From NCBI RefSeq assembly GCF_029784135.1, contig NC_073744.1, forward strand, positions 70,916,593 to 70,980,592: 64,000 nt of DNA, in the 5' to 3' direction. This DNA is from Toxorhynchites rutilus septentrionalis (taxonomy: Eukaryota > Arthropoda > Insecta > Diptera > Culicidae). The position numbers were made by a program, and so were the translations under genes. A model generated the notes under the pieces. That model did not search any database. It was not told the origin of the DNA and worked only from the letters and a program-made list of their open reading frames with translations. This document shows positions 11,378 to 21,888 of this stretch, piece by piece (positions within the stretch are counted from its first letter, which is position 1; every line of letters starts with the position of its first letter).

Positions 11378-12260
11378 ATGGAAGATCGAACACTTCTTAA
11401 TAGATCCGAAAGTTGTTTGCATCAATTGATAGGAAATATTTCTACGCATCTATCACAATGAATAAAATGTTAGAGATAATCAATTGAATAACTGTAAAAT
11501 GTCAAGCGTTATCCAAACGCCCTAACTGCCACGGTTGGCCCGATTTACAGTTTCCCCAACACAAACTTAAAAATCAATTTGCCTGGGGGAATCCGCTTTG
11601 CAAATACATGCAAATATGCCTGGGGGAATTCGCTTTGCAAAGATATGCATGCTGCGAATACTTTTGTACTCGCTTGTCTTTGTGCAGAGCAGAATATGTT
11701 TCCTTTACACGTACTTCTAAATTAAAGAGTCTGGGTAAATCATCATTTCAGATACTAGAGGCGAATGAACTTTAGCCTCTATAGTATAAAAAGTAGAAAT
11801 TGAAGTTGTTGATTCATGAAAGCTATGGGTACTTCTGTCATGTCAAAATCGAAACTGAATGCCTGAAATTCATCAAACCAAGCAAAATCGCAGTTCGAGA
11901 GCTACGTACGCTTGAAAGATGTAATAATTTCAGATGGGAATGTAAAATACAATGATCGTTTGACAATTCTTCCGTTCGCATATTTTAGTAGTCCTGGGCA
12001 TCATATGAAACCTAAATAAAACATCAAATTTACTTGTAACGAAAAACATAATCTATTACAATGCATGAATTGATCTTACATTGCAACTGTTCAATTTCTT
12101 TACTTACAAACTAAATATGTTGATTTCAATTGAATTCGAAAGTTGTTTCAATCAATCAATAAGTTAATCAATACAAACAAATGATATTAAGCCAATGGTA
12201 GTCCCACGTCAACCTCGCGGTTTTGTCATAGATATAACACACCCATTTTTTAATGCAAAC
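11378..12260 (-). repeat. Dispersed repeat segments (R2-type) on the minus strand
   Basis: Reverse-complement matches to other parts of the window: 11396-11460 to 34160-34225 (GATGCGTAGA.ATATTTCCTA), 11930-12005 to 29270-29345 (GAACGGAAGAATTGTCAAAC), and 12170-12250 to 29640-29720 and 55833-55915 (a GGGTGGGTTATATCTATGA-like edge). Together they look like one non-coding repeat family, fragmented and rearranged. There is no protein-coding content. Confidence 0.55.
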
Positions 12261-13215
12261 GTTAGTTCGATGTCGAATCCTCGTGTTTTTGAGTTTTTTT
12301 TTTAATTTTTAAATTTTTAGAGGCCCGCCATTAGAGTAACCATTTTCAAATATGGCGAAATATGAAACTTTTGAATATGGTAGAAAACATGTTAATGAGT
12401 TCTATGAGATTGAGTATTGAAGATCGCGTTTAGGTGGTACAGGCAAACCAATAAATGCAAACTTTTTGGTCTTTGCTGATGCATAAACTTAATGATCTGC
12501 TCCTCCATGGCTACAGTCTACATTTTATGCATCGGTGAAGAGAAGCGAGTGCAAAGAAAACTTTGCACAGAACAACCAATAATGTTTCTGGTAGAAAGAA
12601 TGTCTTTGTAACCATAAAAGCGTCTTCTGGCAAACTTCCGTCATCGAAGCATCTTTCCCTATTATCGGTCTCCTGGAGCTCTCTTGCCGCAATGCGGCGT
12701 CACCCAGCTGAAATTCTGGAACTTTAAACCAAAACGACAACTTGTTATCGAATATCTTCTTTGTACACCATATGCTGTGCTTGGAAGGGGAGGTAAGATT
12801 GCCGTATCTTGTGATGAGCTCATTTGCCTTTGATGGCAGTGTCTTCTTTTCCCCTCCGTGATCCCATGTGAACTTTTCGAGTTTCCCTGATTAATCCTGC
12901 ATCCGGCTACTCGCTCCGTTTATAACCGTCGCCTTTCTCCCAGCTTTCATCTCGCTCGGTTGATGAATGAATATGTATTCGCAGGGTTGGGTGTGGCGTA
13001 CACGAGGGATATGTAATGATTGAAGAAAGATGAGCTCCATATTTTCATACACATGTGTAGATTGCGTAGCTTTTGGGGAATACATATACTCCATTGCAAC
13101 TTGTTTACCTTTACCAGCGTCGATACAATATTTGCTCCATATTTTGCACATTTTTGGTATCGAGAATTCCATCGAAGCTAGATATAATCAAACAGCGAGT
13201 ATTAATTATGGAGCT
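12260..13215. other. Stretch without a recognisable gene
   Basis: ORFs of 60-125 codons occur on both strands (12525-12740 minus, 12891-13172 minus, 13030-13407 plus), but they overlap one another and show no domain. The last runs into a SINE. I see no promoter or RNA gene. Confidence 0.4.
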
Positions 13216-13229
13216 CAGATAGAACAGAG

Positions 13230-13502
13230 GTGCTCCCTTGGCCGAGTGGTTAGCGTCATAACTAACATGCCGGGTGCTCGGGTTCGATTCCCGTTCTGGC
13301 CGGGGGAATTTTTCGTCAAAGAAATTTCCTCCGACTTGCACTGTGATCACGCGTATTCTCTACAGCTTGCCACTCAGAATGCATTCAAGGCGTGTTATTT
13401 GGCATAGAAATCTCAACTAAGTATTAATAAAAATGACGTAAGTAATACTACGTTGAGACGGCGATGTTCCTCTAGGAACGTTAGTGCCAATGAAGAAGAA
13501 GA
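13230..13502 (+). mobile_element. tRNA-derived SINE (family 1), copy 2, with target duplication
   Basis: This 273 bp insertion is flanked by perfect 13 bp duplications AGATAGAACAGAG (13217-13229 and 13503-13515), the hallmark of LINE-mediated retroposition. The head has CTTGGCCGAGTGGTTAGCG (A box) and GGTTCGATTCCCG (B box). The body matches copy 1 at 6168. The 3' end is a GAA-repeat tail after CTAGGAACGTTAGTGCC. It does not encode protein. Confidence 0.9.
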
Positions 13503-13789
13503 AGATAGAACAGAGACCATATCAGTTTCAACATTTTTCAGAAAACGGAAATTTTTCATGAAAACAGAACCCTTTTTATTTTAGTCCAAACAAAGAGATG
13601 AAAATTAAACCAAAAACAGATTTTTCAACACATGGCGCCCCTAAACAATGAACAAGATTCATTTCTAAAGGTTCATCTGTCACTAGTTTATGTGTTTCAT
13701 GACTTTTCATTTATTTGTTTACAAACTACAGTTGTTTAAGTGTCACTACCTAAATATTCTTGTAGAAAATGGAAAAAGAGGAATGATGC

Positions 13790-14105
13790 ATTTCGTGCCA
13801 ACTCGACCAGATGTTGGCATGACCCTTTCAAAATTGAATGAAACATTCTGGGTGTGAAGACCCTACCTAATTGAGCAACTTGGTATACTTAGTTTTCCGA
13901 AAAATTATCTATACTAACATATGGAAAGGGCCAAATATTTTTGACCATTTTTTATAAAAAATGTTTACTTGAAAATGGTAAGCCCTACAAAAAGTAATCT
14001 ATAGAAGAGTTTTAGCAAAATAGTTGAATTTTTAGAAAAAATATTTTTTTGAAATCATACACTGAAAAAAATCGATTTCAAAAACTAAAAGTCGATTTTC
14101 ATATA
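13790..14105 (-). repeat. Dispersed repeat R1, with an empty mariner site
   Basis: Read on the minus strand, this matches 23935-24128 plus 25883-26060, including GGTCAAAAATATTTGGCCC, AACTAAGTATACCAAGTTGC and AATCGATTTTTTTCAGTGTA. At the other locus the repeat is split by a mariner element. Here the corresponding point (about 13954-13957, TATA) is uninterrupted and represents the pre-insertion state. The repeat also supplies the last codons of the env ORF that runs into it. Confidence 0.8.
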
Positions 14106-15615
14106 TATATAGTTCGAGCCGTCTCGGATCGATGTTTGATTTTGATCTTCCAAGTTTTAATACTGGGCAAATGTTAATATTCTTTATACAAAGAATTACG
14201 GCTATGAAGCAAATCACTGTTGACAAAGAAATTCCTCCGAATGTTGTCCATAGACTGAAACGAAGACTATTCTGTCGTAAATGAATGTGATCTAATTTCT
14301 GTCTGTTGATAATCGCTGTGTCGCGTATTTCTGTAATGTCATGCTCTTTTTGTAATGTCCAGTGAATTAGAGTGTTATAAAGTGCTCCGTACAGAACTTC
14401 GGTTTCACCGATTATTTCTGAATTTTGAAACTTATGACCGTTGAACTTGACTGTACAATTTGCGAATTTGATTATGAAATTTCCGGTGATAGTTCTATCA
14501 TCGGGTCCACAGTTGGATTTGAGTGTCTGGTTTCGGGCGTTTGAGATTAATATAGTGTTTTCGTTGATCAACTGCTGTATTGTGTCATTCTTGAAAATTG
14601 AGATGCAGCGAGACTCCTTTCCGAGTATGATTGGTTTGATACAGTCATCTTCGATTTCGTCAATGTAGGATGATCTTTGTACAAAATCTTCAGGTTTACT
14701 GGTTTTGAAGAGTTTCGGCCCATGTCGTATTACGTGGCTTGGGTAGGTTTTGATAATTTGATCGTTTACGATGAGCGGAAAAATTCTTGTAATTGTAGAT
14801 GTAGAGTTTTCCAATTCGGGAACGTGCAGAATGTACAGTAAGTCTCCATTATTGACGGCAATTTTGGGTGTGACAAATTGTAGCGCTTCGTCCGGAAAGT
14901 TGATTTCTACTCCTTGGTCCTGAAGAGCAGATTTGATCACATTTATTTCACGTGTTGTTAGAATTTTGTTATTGATGACAGAAATTCTGGTGAGTGCGAT
15001 TGCTTCTTGAATGTTATCTAAAAGTTCATTGACAATATCAACGTTCAACATCGTGGTAACTGCTTGTAAAATATCCAATTCTTTCGTACTGTTATTTATT
15101 GAACTAGCTATTTGATTAATCGCCTGTGTCAGTTGGGTAATTCGGTTGTTGATATTTTCGTTGATTTGATATTGTTGATTATTCTGATTGATGAGGTCAT
15201 TCATGGATGAATTGATTATTCTCAGGTCCTGTGCATCAGGTGAACCGGCGATCCATTTCCACGCGGTGCCTATTGTATCCCATCTCTTTTGTCGGTGCGC
15301 TTTTTGTGGTTTTAATGCGTAGAGGGACGAGTACAGCTTTTTGATTCGGAATTTTATAACTTCGTGCAATGGGTTAGTTGATGTTAGTTGAGCATAAAAT
15401 TTTGCTGTTACAAGTTCTGCGCTTTCCTCAATTTGATCTAAGTTGATTGGATGTATAATGTTTATTGTTCCAGTCTGTATTTTGCAATTAATTTGTTTGA
15501 TTAACACTATTGGGTTATTTCCAAGATCCACGATATTTAAAATTGGATCACTGTGTATTTGGGTGAGAGCTGTCAGCCATGCTATCAGTATATTCCGTAA
15601 CATTTTCCTATACAT
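14032..15615 (-). CDS. env: Env-like fusion glycoprotein of the errantivirus-like element (3' end replaced)
   Basis: A 527-codon ORF for a class I fusion-type envelope protein of the insect errantivirus/baculovirus-F group. Visible features are a hydrophobic N-terminal signal region (about residues 5-22) and a furin-type site RQKR at 108-111. The conserved GSPDAQDL block follows at about 124-131, then a long Asn/Gln-rich heptad region suited to a coiled coil (about 135-200). Cysteines lie in the C-terminal half, and one membrane segment precedes the C-terminus (about 455-485, around STVICFIAVILCI). The last 20-25 residues come from repeat R1, not from the element, so the cytoplasmic tail is truncated and the native stop is lost. 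A candidate splice acceptor lies upstream near 15955 (minus strand, a T-run then GCAG). In intact relatives env is made from a spliced message. Membrane function of this copy is not claimed. Confidence 0.85.
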   Translation of the reverse strand: MYRKMLRNILIAWLTALTQIHSDPILNIVDLGNNPIVLIKQINCKIQTGTINIIHPINLDQIEESAELVTAKFYAQLTSTNPLHEVIKFRIKKLYSSLYALKPQKAHRQKRWDTIGTAWKWIAGSPDAQDLRIINSSMNDLINQNNQQYQINENINNRITQLTQAINQIASSINNSTKELDILQAVTTMLNVDIVNELLDNIQEAIALTRISVINNKILTTREINVIKSALQDQGVEINFPDEALQFVTPKIAVNNGDLLYILHVPELENSTSTITRIFPLIVNDQIIKTYPSHVIRHGPKLFKTSKPEDFVQRSSYIDEIEDDCIKPIILGKESRCISIFKNDTIQQLINENTILISNARNQTLKSNCGPDDRTITGNFIIKFANCTVKFNGHKFQNSEIIGETEVLYGALYNTLIHWTLQKEHDITEIRDTAIINRQKLDHIHLRQNSLRFSLWTTFGGISLSTVICFIAVILCIKNINICPVLKLGRSKSNIDPRRLELYIYENRLLVFEIDFFQCMISKKYFF

Positions 15616-16243
15616 TTGATCAGATAGTAATATAAAGAGTTGTTTTTTTTTGTTTTGTTTTGATATGAGGAATTTGAAGAAATAAAATTACAATGTATTT
15701 TATTCACTTAAGATAAATGTTAGTAAATGTTATTATCAATATAGTTGTTGCTTTAGAAAAAGTATAATTTTGAAATTGCATGAATTCGAGATATTTTCTT
15801 GTTGACAAATTTCGTGAATTTTATATAAAATACTGTATCTGAGGAATATTACATACTTATTTTTTTATTACCTTTCTGTTTGAATTTATTATTATTTATT
15901 TACTTTATTTTCTCTCCCCTTTACACAATTTTTTCTGATGAATAAGAATACCTGCAAAAAAAAATGAAATATTAGTGTGTTTGTTAAGTTATTTAATTTT
16001 ATTTTATTCAATTTTGAAAAATTGTTCTGTTCTCTATTTTTCATATGTTAGTCGCAGGTTACGCGTTTCAAAACAATTCTTCTGTTTTTTATGAGATGTG
16101 TATAATGAATATTGTGTGGTTATATAATGAATGTATAATGGATATTGTGTGGTCCTTGTTGATTTTCCAGAATTTTACCGGGTCGTGTGCCTCTAAAAAG
16201 ATATGAAAAAGAAATTATTCAGTATTTTTGGTAATGAATATCT
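15616..16243 (-). other. Non-coding spacer before env, with candidate splice acceptor
   Basis: About 630 bp of AT-rich sequence separate env from the small ORF. On the minus strand a polypyrimidine run followed by GCAG lies at about 15953-15966, and a second CAG about 16 bases downstream. Either could be the env acceptor. I see no ORF of note. Confidence 0.4.
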
Positions 16244-16558
16244 TCATTTAGTTATAATCATTCTGGGATTATGGATATTCCGTTCTATTGTGTCGCGTAG
16301 GTCGTCAACTAAATCGGTAAGATATTTTGTACATTGTTTCGCAAAGTTCTGTCTTACGGCGGCTCCTGCAGCAAGCTCAAAGAAGCAATTGATTATTTTT
16401 AACTGGGCTCTAGCTTCGGCGCTTGTAAACTGCAGCGGTTGACGTTGGGTGAATTTTTCCTCAATCGCTTTGAGGTGCATTAAGCACAGCGAGAATAGGA
16501 GCTGGTCGCTGGATTCGTGATTCATGTTCGTCTGTGAAAAGAAGAGACGGTGTGCCAA
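16244..16558 (-). CDS. Small extra ORF between integrase tail and env (unknown)
   Basis: An open frame of about 104 codons starting four bases past the pol stop, with an internal ATG that gives 93 aa (MNHESSDQLL...). It is mostly helical in appearance, with Leu/Ala-rich stretches (CLMHLKAIEEKF; FFELAAGAAV) and a basic C-terminus. I do not recognise a family. Just before the internal ATG the minus strand reads TCTCTTCTTTTCACAG then ACGAAC, a good splice-acceptor shape, so a spliced message starting with this ORF is conceivable. Errantiviruses normally have only gag, pol and env. It may be an accessory protein, an env leader exon or a chance ORF. Confidence 0.45.
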   Translation of the reverse strand: MAHRLFFSQTNMNHESSDQLLFSLCLMHLKAIEEKFTQRQPLQFTSAEARAQLKIINCFFELAAGAAVRQNFAKQCTKYLTDLVDDLRDTIERNIHNPRMIITK

Positions 16559-16561
16559 CTG

Positions 16562-16945
16562 TCACTTTCTGATTCTGCGCAATTTAGCTTTATGAAGTTT
16601 CCGATTGTTTCTGTCCTTATAAGTTCTGGTTCGATCTGTTACAACAAGAACGGGTTCATATCGATCTCTAGTCTTAGATTTTATACCTTGAACCTTATTT
16701 AAGGTACTAGTTCCAGGTTCTAACACAGGGGGGTCTTCTTTCTTGGAATTATGGTAATTATTTTGTTGTTTTTGCATTTTAGTAATTTGCAGAATTGCTT
16801 CATCATAGAGTTTACTTCTGGACTCGATAATGGCGTTTAAGTTTAAAGGTCGCTCAGTTCCATCTTTCAGTCCATAGAATACTTCGCGGGGTTTGAGTTT
16901 TGTAGCAGAGTGTATAACGTTATTATAAAGGGAACATGCTATCAA
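16562..16945 (-). pseudogene. pol: C-terminal tail of pol (integrase end)
   Basis: About 127 codons. The start (SLYNNVIHSATKLKPREVFY) is the conserved C-terminal integrase segment of Ty3/gypsy elements, followed by a basic, Lys/Arg-rich tail ending LRRIRK. The zinc-binding and DDE core domains are absent. The reading frame begins at the deletion junction with gag, in a different frame. This piece can supply no enzyme activity. Confidence 0.8.
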
Positions 16946-18150
16946 GAATTTCTCCTTATTCGAAAGTGCTTCGTATTTATGTTTATTGGTTCTTCAGGTG
17001 TTTCGTATGTTTCTTGATAACCGTATGTTTCATCCAATTGTTCTTCTGGTTTCTCATTGAATTCCTGATAATGAATGTGATTTTCCGTATTGGGAACCCT
17101 TCTGAAATTATTTTGCGATCTTGGTTCTTGCTTTATGGCAGTTAACATGGGTTTAGCTTGCATATAATTTTTGTTAAACATGAAGTTCGAGCTAGATGGT
17201 TGATTCTCTAATGCACGTGGAGGGTAATTTTGGTTTGAGTTCATATTGGCATTTTGGGGTTGAGCTCCTTGTATGGGTCGATGGAAATTCCTGTTAGAAA
17301 TAAAGTTTGGATTCTGAAAATTGGAATTGTAGGGAATTCTTTGTACGAAGTTTGAATTTGTTGCAGGCTGAAAGCGTTGCGGGCTCGGAAGTTTATCTAT
17401 AGAAAGTTTAGTATTATTTTCCCTGCGTCTCCTACTTGCATTTTCATGTTCCATTGCATGCTGAAAAGCAGAATTTAATTTTACTGCTCTTCCAGTGCGA
17501 GTTAAAGAGGAAATAGGTTCTCGTAGCCCATCTATAAAAGAATTTGTTAGCATGGCTTCATATGAAGCCATTACTGCCTTTGCACAATCTTTCAGCTCAG
17601 GATCCAACAAAACTTTTGCGTTCATATCTGCCAAAATTTCAGAACATTCATCGTAATATTCTTCGAATGTTCTATTGTTTTGCCTAATGTACGGAATTTT
17701 GCTAATTATTGAAGATAAATCTCTTTTATCGCCAAATCTATCTTTGAGGTGAGCTTTTATAGCTTCCCATTGGCATTCAGTTTGATTGCTTATGAGAGCC
17801 TCATTAGCTTTCCCCGATATTTTATCTCTAATAATTAGAGTCCACACTTTACCGGCATTTTCCCTGTTTGGTTCGGGTACGTGCAATATTGCAGCTTCCA
17901 ATTTCTGCTCAACAGAATTGATCCACGCAGGTAATCCCTTAATGTCACCATTGTATTCTGGAATCATTTTAATGATATCCGGAATTCTAGTAACATCAAA
18001 ATTATTTGCTGGTAGGTCGGGAACTGTTATTTGTCTAGAAGAGTTTTGCATTCTATCTAGTTGTAGCTTCTGCTGTTCTAGCAGGCGCTCTAACTCCTCA
18101 ATTCTGTCTAATAGATTTTCACTCATATTTCGGGTTAACATCAAATGCAC
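16942..18150 (-). CDS. gag: Gag-like structural protein of the errantivirus-like element
   Basis: A 402-codon ORF. The N-terminus (about 8-45) is a coiled coil (LLDRIEELERLLEQQKLQLD). A capsid-type domain follows (about 55-240) with conserved spots PAWINSVEQKL, WEAIKAHLKDRFGD and IPYIRQNNRTFEEYYDE. The C-terminal third is Asn/Gln/Pro-rich with RNFHRP-like basic patches and no CCHC zinc knuckle, usual for errantivirus Gag. The ORF ends at the pol deletion junction, so the original C-terminus may be altered. The start at 18150 has a second ATG eight codons in (MSENLLD), which may be the real one. Confidence 0.85.
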   Translation of the reverse strand: MHLMLTRNMSENLLDRIEELERLLEQQKLQLDRMQNSSRQITVPDLPANNFDVTRIPDIIKMIPEYNGDIKGLPAWINSVEQKLEAAILHVPEPNRENAGKVWTLIIRDKISGKANEALISNQTECQWEAIKAHLKDRFGDKRDLSSIISKIPYIRQNNRTFEEYYDECSEILADMNAKVLLDPELKDCAKAVMASYEAMLTNSFIDGLREPISSLTRTGRAVKLNSAFQHAMEHENASRRRRENNTKLSIDKLPSPQRFQPATNSNFVQRIPYNSNFQNPNFISNRNFHRPIQGAQPQNANMNSNQNYPPRALENQPSSSNFMFNKNYMQAKPMLTAIKQEPRSQNNFRRVPNTENHIHYQEFNEKPEEQLDETYGYQETYETPEEPININTKHFRIRRNS

Positions 18151-18640
18151 AGAAACAGAATAAAAAAATTCTCACTTTCTTGCTATTTTAAGTTTCTTCG
18201 CTAATTTTCACTTTTTTCACACTTGTTTTATTCTCTAAAACTATTTTTCTCTTATTTTATAAAAATGTTTTTTTTTTATCGTTTGGATTGGTTTATGTTA
18301 GAACACTTTTTGTTTGTGATATTCAGAGGGTCGCTTACAGGTGGTCTGGGCTAACCTCTCTTAATTAGTAATGATTATTGTGCTGGAACAAGATAGCGCT
18401 TTTGTTTTTTTCAGTAAAGCGTTTATCTGTTCTTTTTGAAATTAGAGAAAAATTAAAATTTCTTACAATTTATTTATCGATGTCCCCTCGATAGTGTAGG
18501 TTCAACGCTGATTCCGGGTGCTTCTGTTGGAGGTCCTCAAATCATCAATATCCTCTTGATGATGCTTTTTCCTTCGATGTCCTTTCGATGGAATACGCCG
18601 GTTTTTTCTCACATTAATCACTCGCGGAACGCGTTTAACT

Positions 18641-18660
18641 AATCCACAAAGACTGCGCCA
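18641..18660 (-). other. Primer-binding site of the errantivirus-like element
   Basis: Next to the LTR the minus strand reads TGGCGCAGTC, then TTTGTGG. The first ten bases match the serine-tRNA type PBS start known from the 17.6/297 group, which supports the LTR boundary. Confidence 0.7.
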
Positions 18661-19060
18661 GTTAAGTTCCCTCCATGAACTTCGGAGTTTTTAAAAACTA
18701 AAAATGTCAAACCGTTTTCGATGGTCGCTCAATCTAGACTAACTTTATTTCATTTCCTTATACAGAGGCCTGCCGATTTCTTAGTTTATACAAAGATACT
18801 ATTTTCTGGGAATCGAAAGCGTGCACTCGGTGTCCCGTTATCGTTGATGCTGATTCTGCATTCTCTTCTATCGCGTCCGCGCTGCGTGTGGAGTTGGGTT
18901 CGCGATAAAGCGAACGATGATTTGTCTTACTGGTGGGATGATGATCGCGCTGTTTGTTGATGTTCTGGTTCCAATGAAATGATTGTTTCCGCCAATTGCC
19001 GCTGATGTTGCTGCAATCGGTCGAGTTGGCGATTCAAGGTGGTCTCAAGAGGAATGTTAA

Positions 19061-19062
<2 letters not shown>
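18661..19062 (-). repeat. 5' LTR of the errantivirus-like element
   Basis: On the minus strand it starts AGTTAACATTCC, the AGTTAA start typical of gypsy-group LTRs, and ends GGAACTTAAC directly before the PBS, giving about 402 bp. The outer edge abuts an (AT)n tract, a usual target. A second LTR for comparison was not found, so the exact ends rest on these terminal motifs. The short plus-strand ORF inside is a shadow. Confidence 0.7.

Positions 19063-19107
<45 letters not shown>
19063..19107. repeat. (TA)n microsatellite
   Basis: A TA run of about 45 bp between the LTR and the next block. Confidence 0.95.
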
Positions 19108-19819
<712 letters not shown>

Positions 19820-19820
<1 letters not shown>

Positions 19821-20695
19821 TGTGGCGAATTTTGCATTTTGACTTGCACCTACATCCATTTAAAGTCCAACTGGTACAAAAATTAGAGCCTGGTGACCAT
19901 GGAATGCGTCGGGCATACGTCGATTGGGTGAACGAACAACAGCAGCAAAATGCTGAATTTTCGTATCAAATTTTCTTCAGCGATGAGGCACATTTCGAGT
20001 TCGGTGGCTATGTGAACACCCAAAATTTTCGCATATGGGGCTCAGAAAATCCACACGTGATTGTTGAGAGGCCATTGCATCCGCCAAAAGTCACTGTTTG
20101 GTGCGCATTATGGTCTGGTGGAGTCATCGGGCCGTATTTCTTTGAAAATGAGGAAGGCGAGACGGTAACTGTGAATGGTGAGCGCTATGGCCGCATGTTA
20201 ACCGATTTTTTTGCCACAAATTGAAGATATGGATACGGATGACATGTGGTTTCAGCAGGACGGCGCCACGTGCCACACAACACGACCGAACATGGCCATA
20301 TTGCGAACGAAATTTGAGGGACGCATAATTTCGCGTTTTGGTGATGCCAATTGGCCGTTCAGATCATGCGATTTGAACCCGCTAGACTTTTTTTGTGGGG
20401 TTGTTGCGTGCAACGCAATATAGATGGAACAAACCAACATCACATCCGATCATCGACGAGATGAATCCCTCCAACACAAATTGATATAAATAGTGCCGAA
20501 AAGTCATCTAAAATTACCTGTTCCGGATCAAGGTGTGCGAGGAAGCCCTAGGTGGACATTTGAATGATGTTGTATTTCACACATAATGGCATAAAACAAA
20601 CTTTAATTTGAAATAAAAGTTTCATCGAAATTCGAGTTCTAAGTGTGTTTTATTTCAATTTACTTTCGGAATTTAAAGTTGGAAAACCCTGTATA
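19820..20695 (+). pseudogene. 5'-truncated mariner-group transposase (DD41D type) with right TIR
   Basis: Two frames make one transposase. Codons from 19820 to 20224 include [13 protein letters not shown] (first catalytic D) and [19 protein letters not shown]. After a one-base shift near 20211 the frame continues from 20211 to 20423 with FQQDGATCHTT (second D), FRSCDLNPLDFF and then decay. The D in FQQD and the D in PLDFF have 41 residues between them, consistent with the DD41D (rosa-type) group. The N-terminal DNA-binding part is missing, cut by the microsatellite. Later codons are frameshifted and stopped. The 3' end GTTGGAAAACCCTGTA at about 20680-20695 is probably the right TIR. A fragment of the missing N-terminal region type lies at 29079-29240. 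Confidence 0.75.
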
Positions 20696-20699
20696 TTTG

Positions 20700-21480
20700 A
20701 ATGTCTGTGCGGTAGGTACCATGTATTTTTGCGTTCCCTTCAATGTCGGTATTAAATGAAATGATTTGACTAATAGAATACAGTACATCATAAAAATATT
20801 CCGGGGAAAATTAGGAAAAAAAATTGAAAAGGGTTGAACGGTTTTATTATAGAGAAATATGCTAATGATACAAATAATGTACTTAAATCGTGGAGTACGT
20901 TGGATTTCCATTACACGCATTTAATGGTTTCATCATATGCCCCGCGATTTTATTTTAGTATCATCAATGTTCTTGATTAATGAAAGAAGGGGTATGATAA
21001 ATGCTAACTGCTACTTGTTTAATTATTTTCAAGCTTTTAGTACATTATCTGTATTATTATTATTATATTTAATCATACAGAAATCGTATAACTTAAAATG
21101 TTATTTTTTACTTATTTTACCTATAAACAAGTGTCGTGTGTTAAAACTTCTGAAATAATTATAAAGCTTACGTTTTCTAGTTTACCATCTTTTTGTAGTA
21201 TACTTCAAATGGGTGAATAGTTGCTTGCAAGTTATTCCAGTGATATCCCTGTGCCGCATTTTGAATTATGAATGAATAATTCTCTGAAAATCACGAATTA
21301 TTAGTATTTCTCCTTGCGTCAAAGATACTTATTTCGCGAAAAAGCAGACTGCTGTTTGTGATTAAAGTCATGCTCTATGAGTTTATCAACGAAATACGGC
21401 ACAAATTCATCGATTGGTTTTAAAATCGTTTCCAAATTACAACGGTCTGTGGTCAGCCATTGTTGAAAAATGATTTTTTA
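20700..21480. other. AT-rich stretch; part is a dispersed repeat
   Basis: There is no gene. Bases 20890-21130 resemble 56110-56330 (TGCTAACTGCTACTT, ATTATCTGTA, TTACTTATTTTA blocks), so this is another copy of a non-coding repeat. The rest shows nothing recognisable. Confidence 0.5.
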
Positions 21481-21507
21481 TCTGTTTAACACTTTATCGA
21501 CCGGTAG

Positions 21508-21703
21508 CCTATGGCTGATGTCACATTAGGCGGATTCGCCGCCGCGGATTCCGCGAGTAAAACCGCAGCGGATGATCTACAGTGTATTGTGAATGAGCCA
21601 TGTCACACAGAGCGGGGCGGATTTAGAAGCGAATTCATATCGAGAAAAATAACCGTCGCGATATCCGCGGTGGCGAATCCGCCTAATGTGACATCAGCCT
21701 ATT
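21508..21703. mobile_element. MITE with about 35 bp perfect TIRs
   Basis: It begins GGCTGATGTCACATTAGGCG and ends with the reverse complement. The inverted repeats extend through GGATTCGCCGCCGCGG / CCGCGGTGGCGAATCC. It is 196 bp, GC-rich inside, and encodes nothing. The flanks end and start with TAT, a possible 3 bp duplication. It lies in the presumed 5' region of the piggyBac remnant. Confidence 0.8.
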
Positions 21704-21888
21704 TATCGGCTTTTCGATTACCAGCGCTTATTGACCGGTAGCCTATTAATCGGCTTTTGGTTATCGACGGTTTTTGTCAGTGGGTTGCTCTGTTTATAAC
21801 TTCGCAGCGCCAACATCATTAATTATTTGCAGCTTTGTACTGACCTCTCCAATTTTTTATCAATTATAATAGCTTTTTACCGTTTCTA

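Larger units (their letters stand above)
14106..19062 (-). mobile_element. Errantivirus-like (Ty3/gypsy with env) element, internally deleted
   Basis: Minus-strand order: 5' LTR (18661-19062), PBS, gag, C-terminal tail of integrase, small extra ORF, env. Protease, reverse transcriptase, RNase H and most of integrase are missing between gag and the integrase tail (junction near 16945), about 3 kb less than expected. No 3' LTR or polypurine tract is visible: env runs straight into repeat R1 at about 14105. Both edges lie in (TA)n-like sequence, in keeping with the AT-rich targets of some insect errantiviruses. This is an old, broken genomic copy that cannot replicate by itself. Confidence 0.85.

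Noticed and set aside
14032..15615. Idea that the env copy marks an active endogenous retrovirus
   Set aside because: Pol is deleted, the 3' LTR is missing and the env tail is replaced by a repeat, so the copy is defective.
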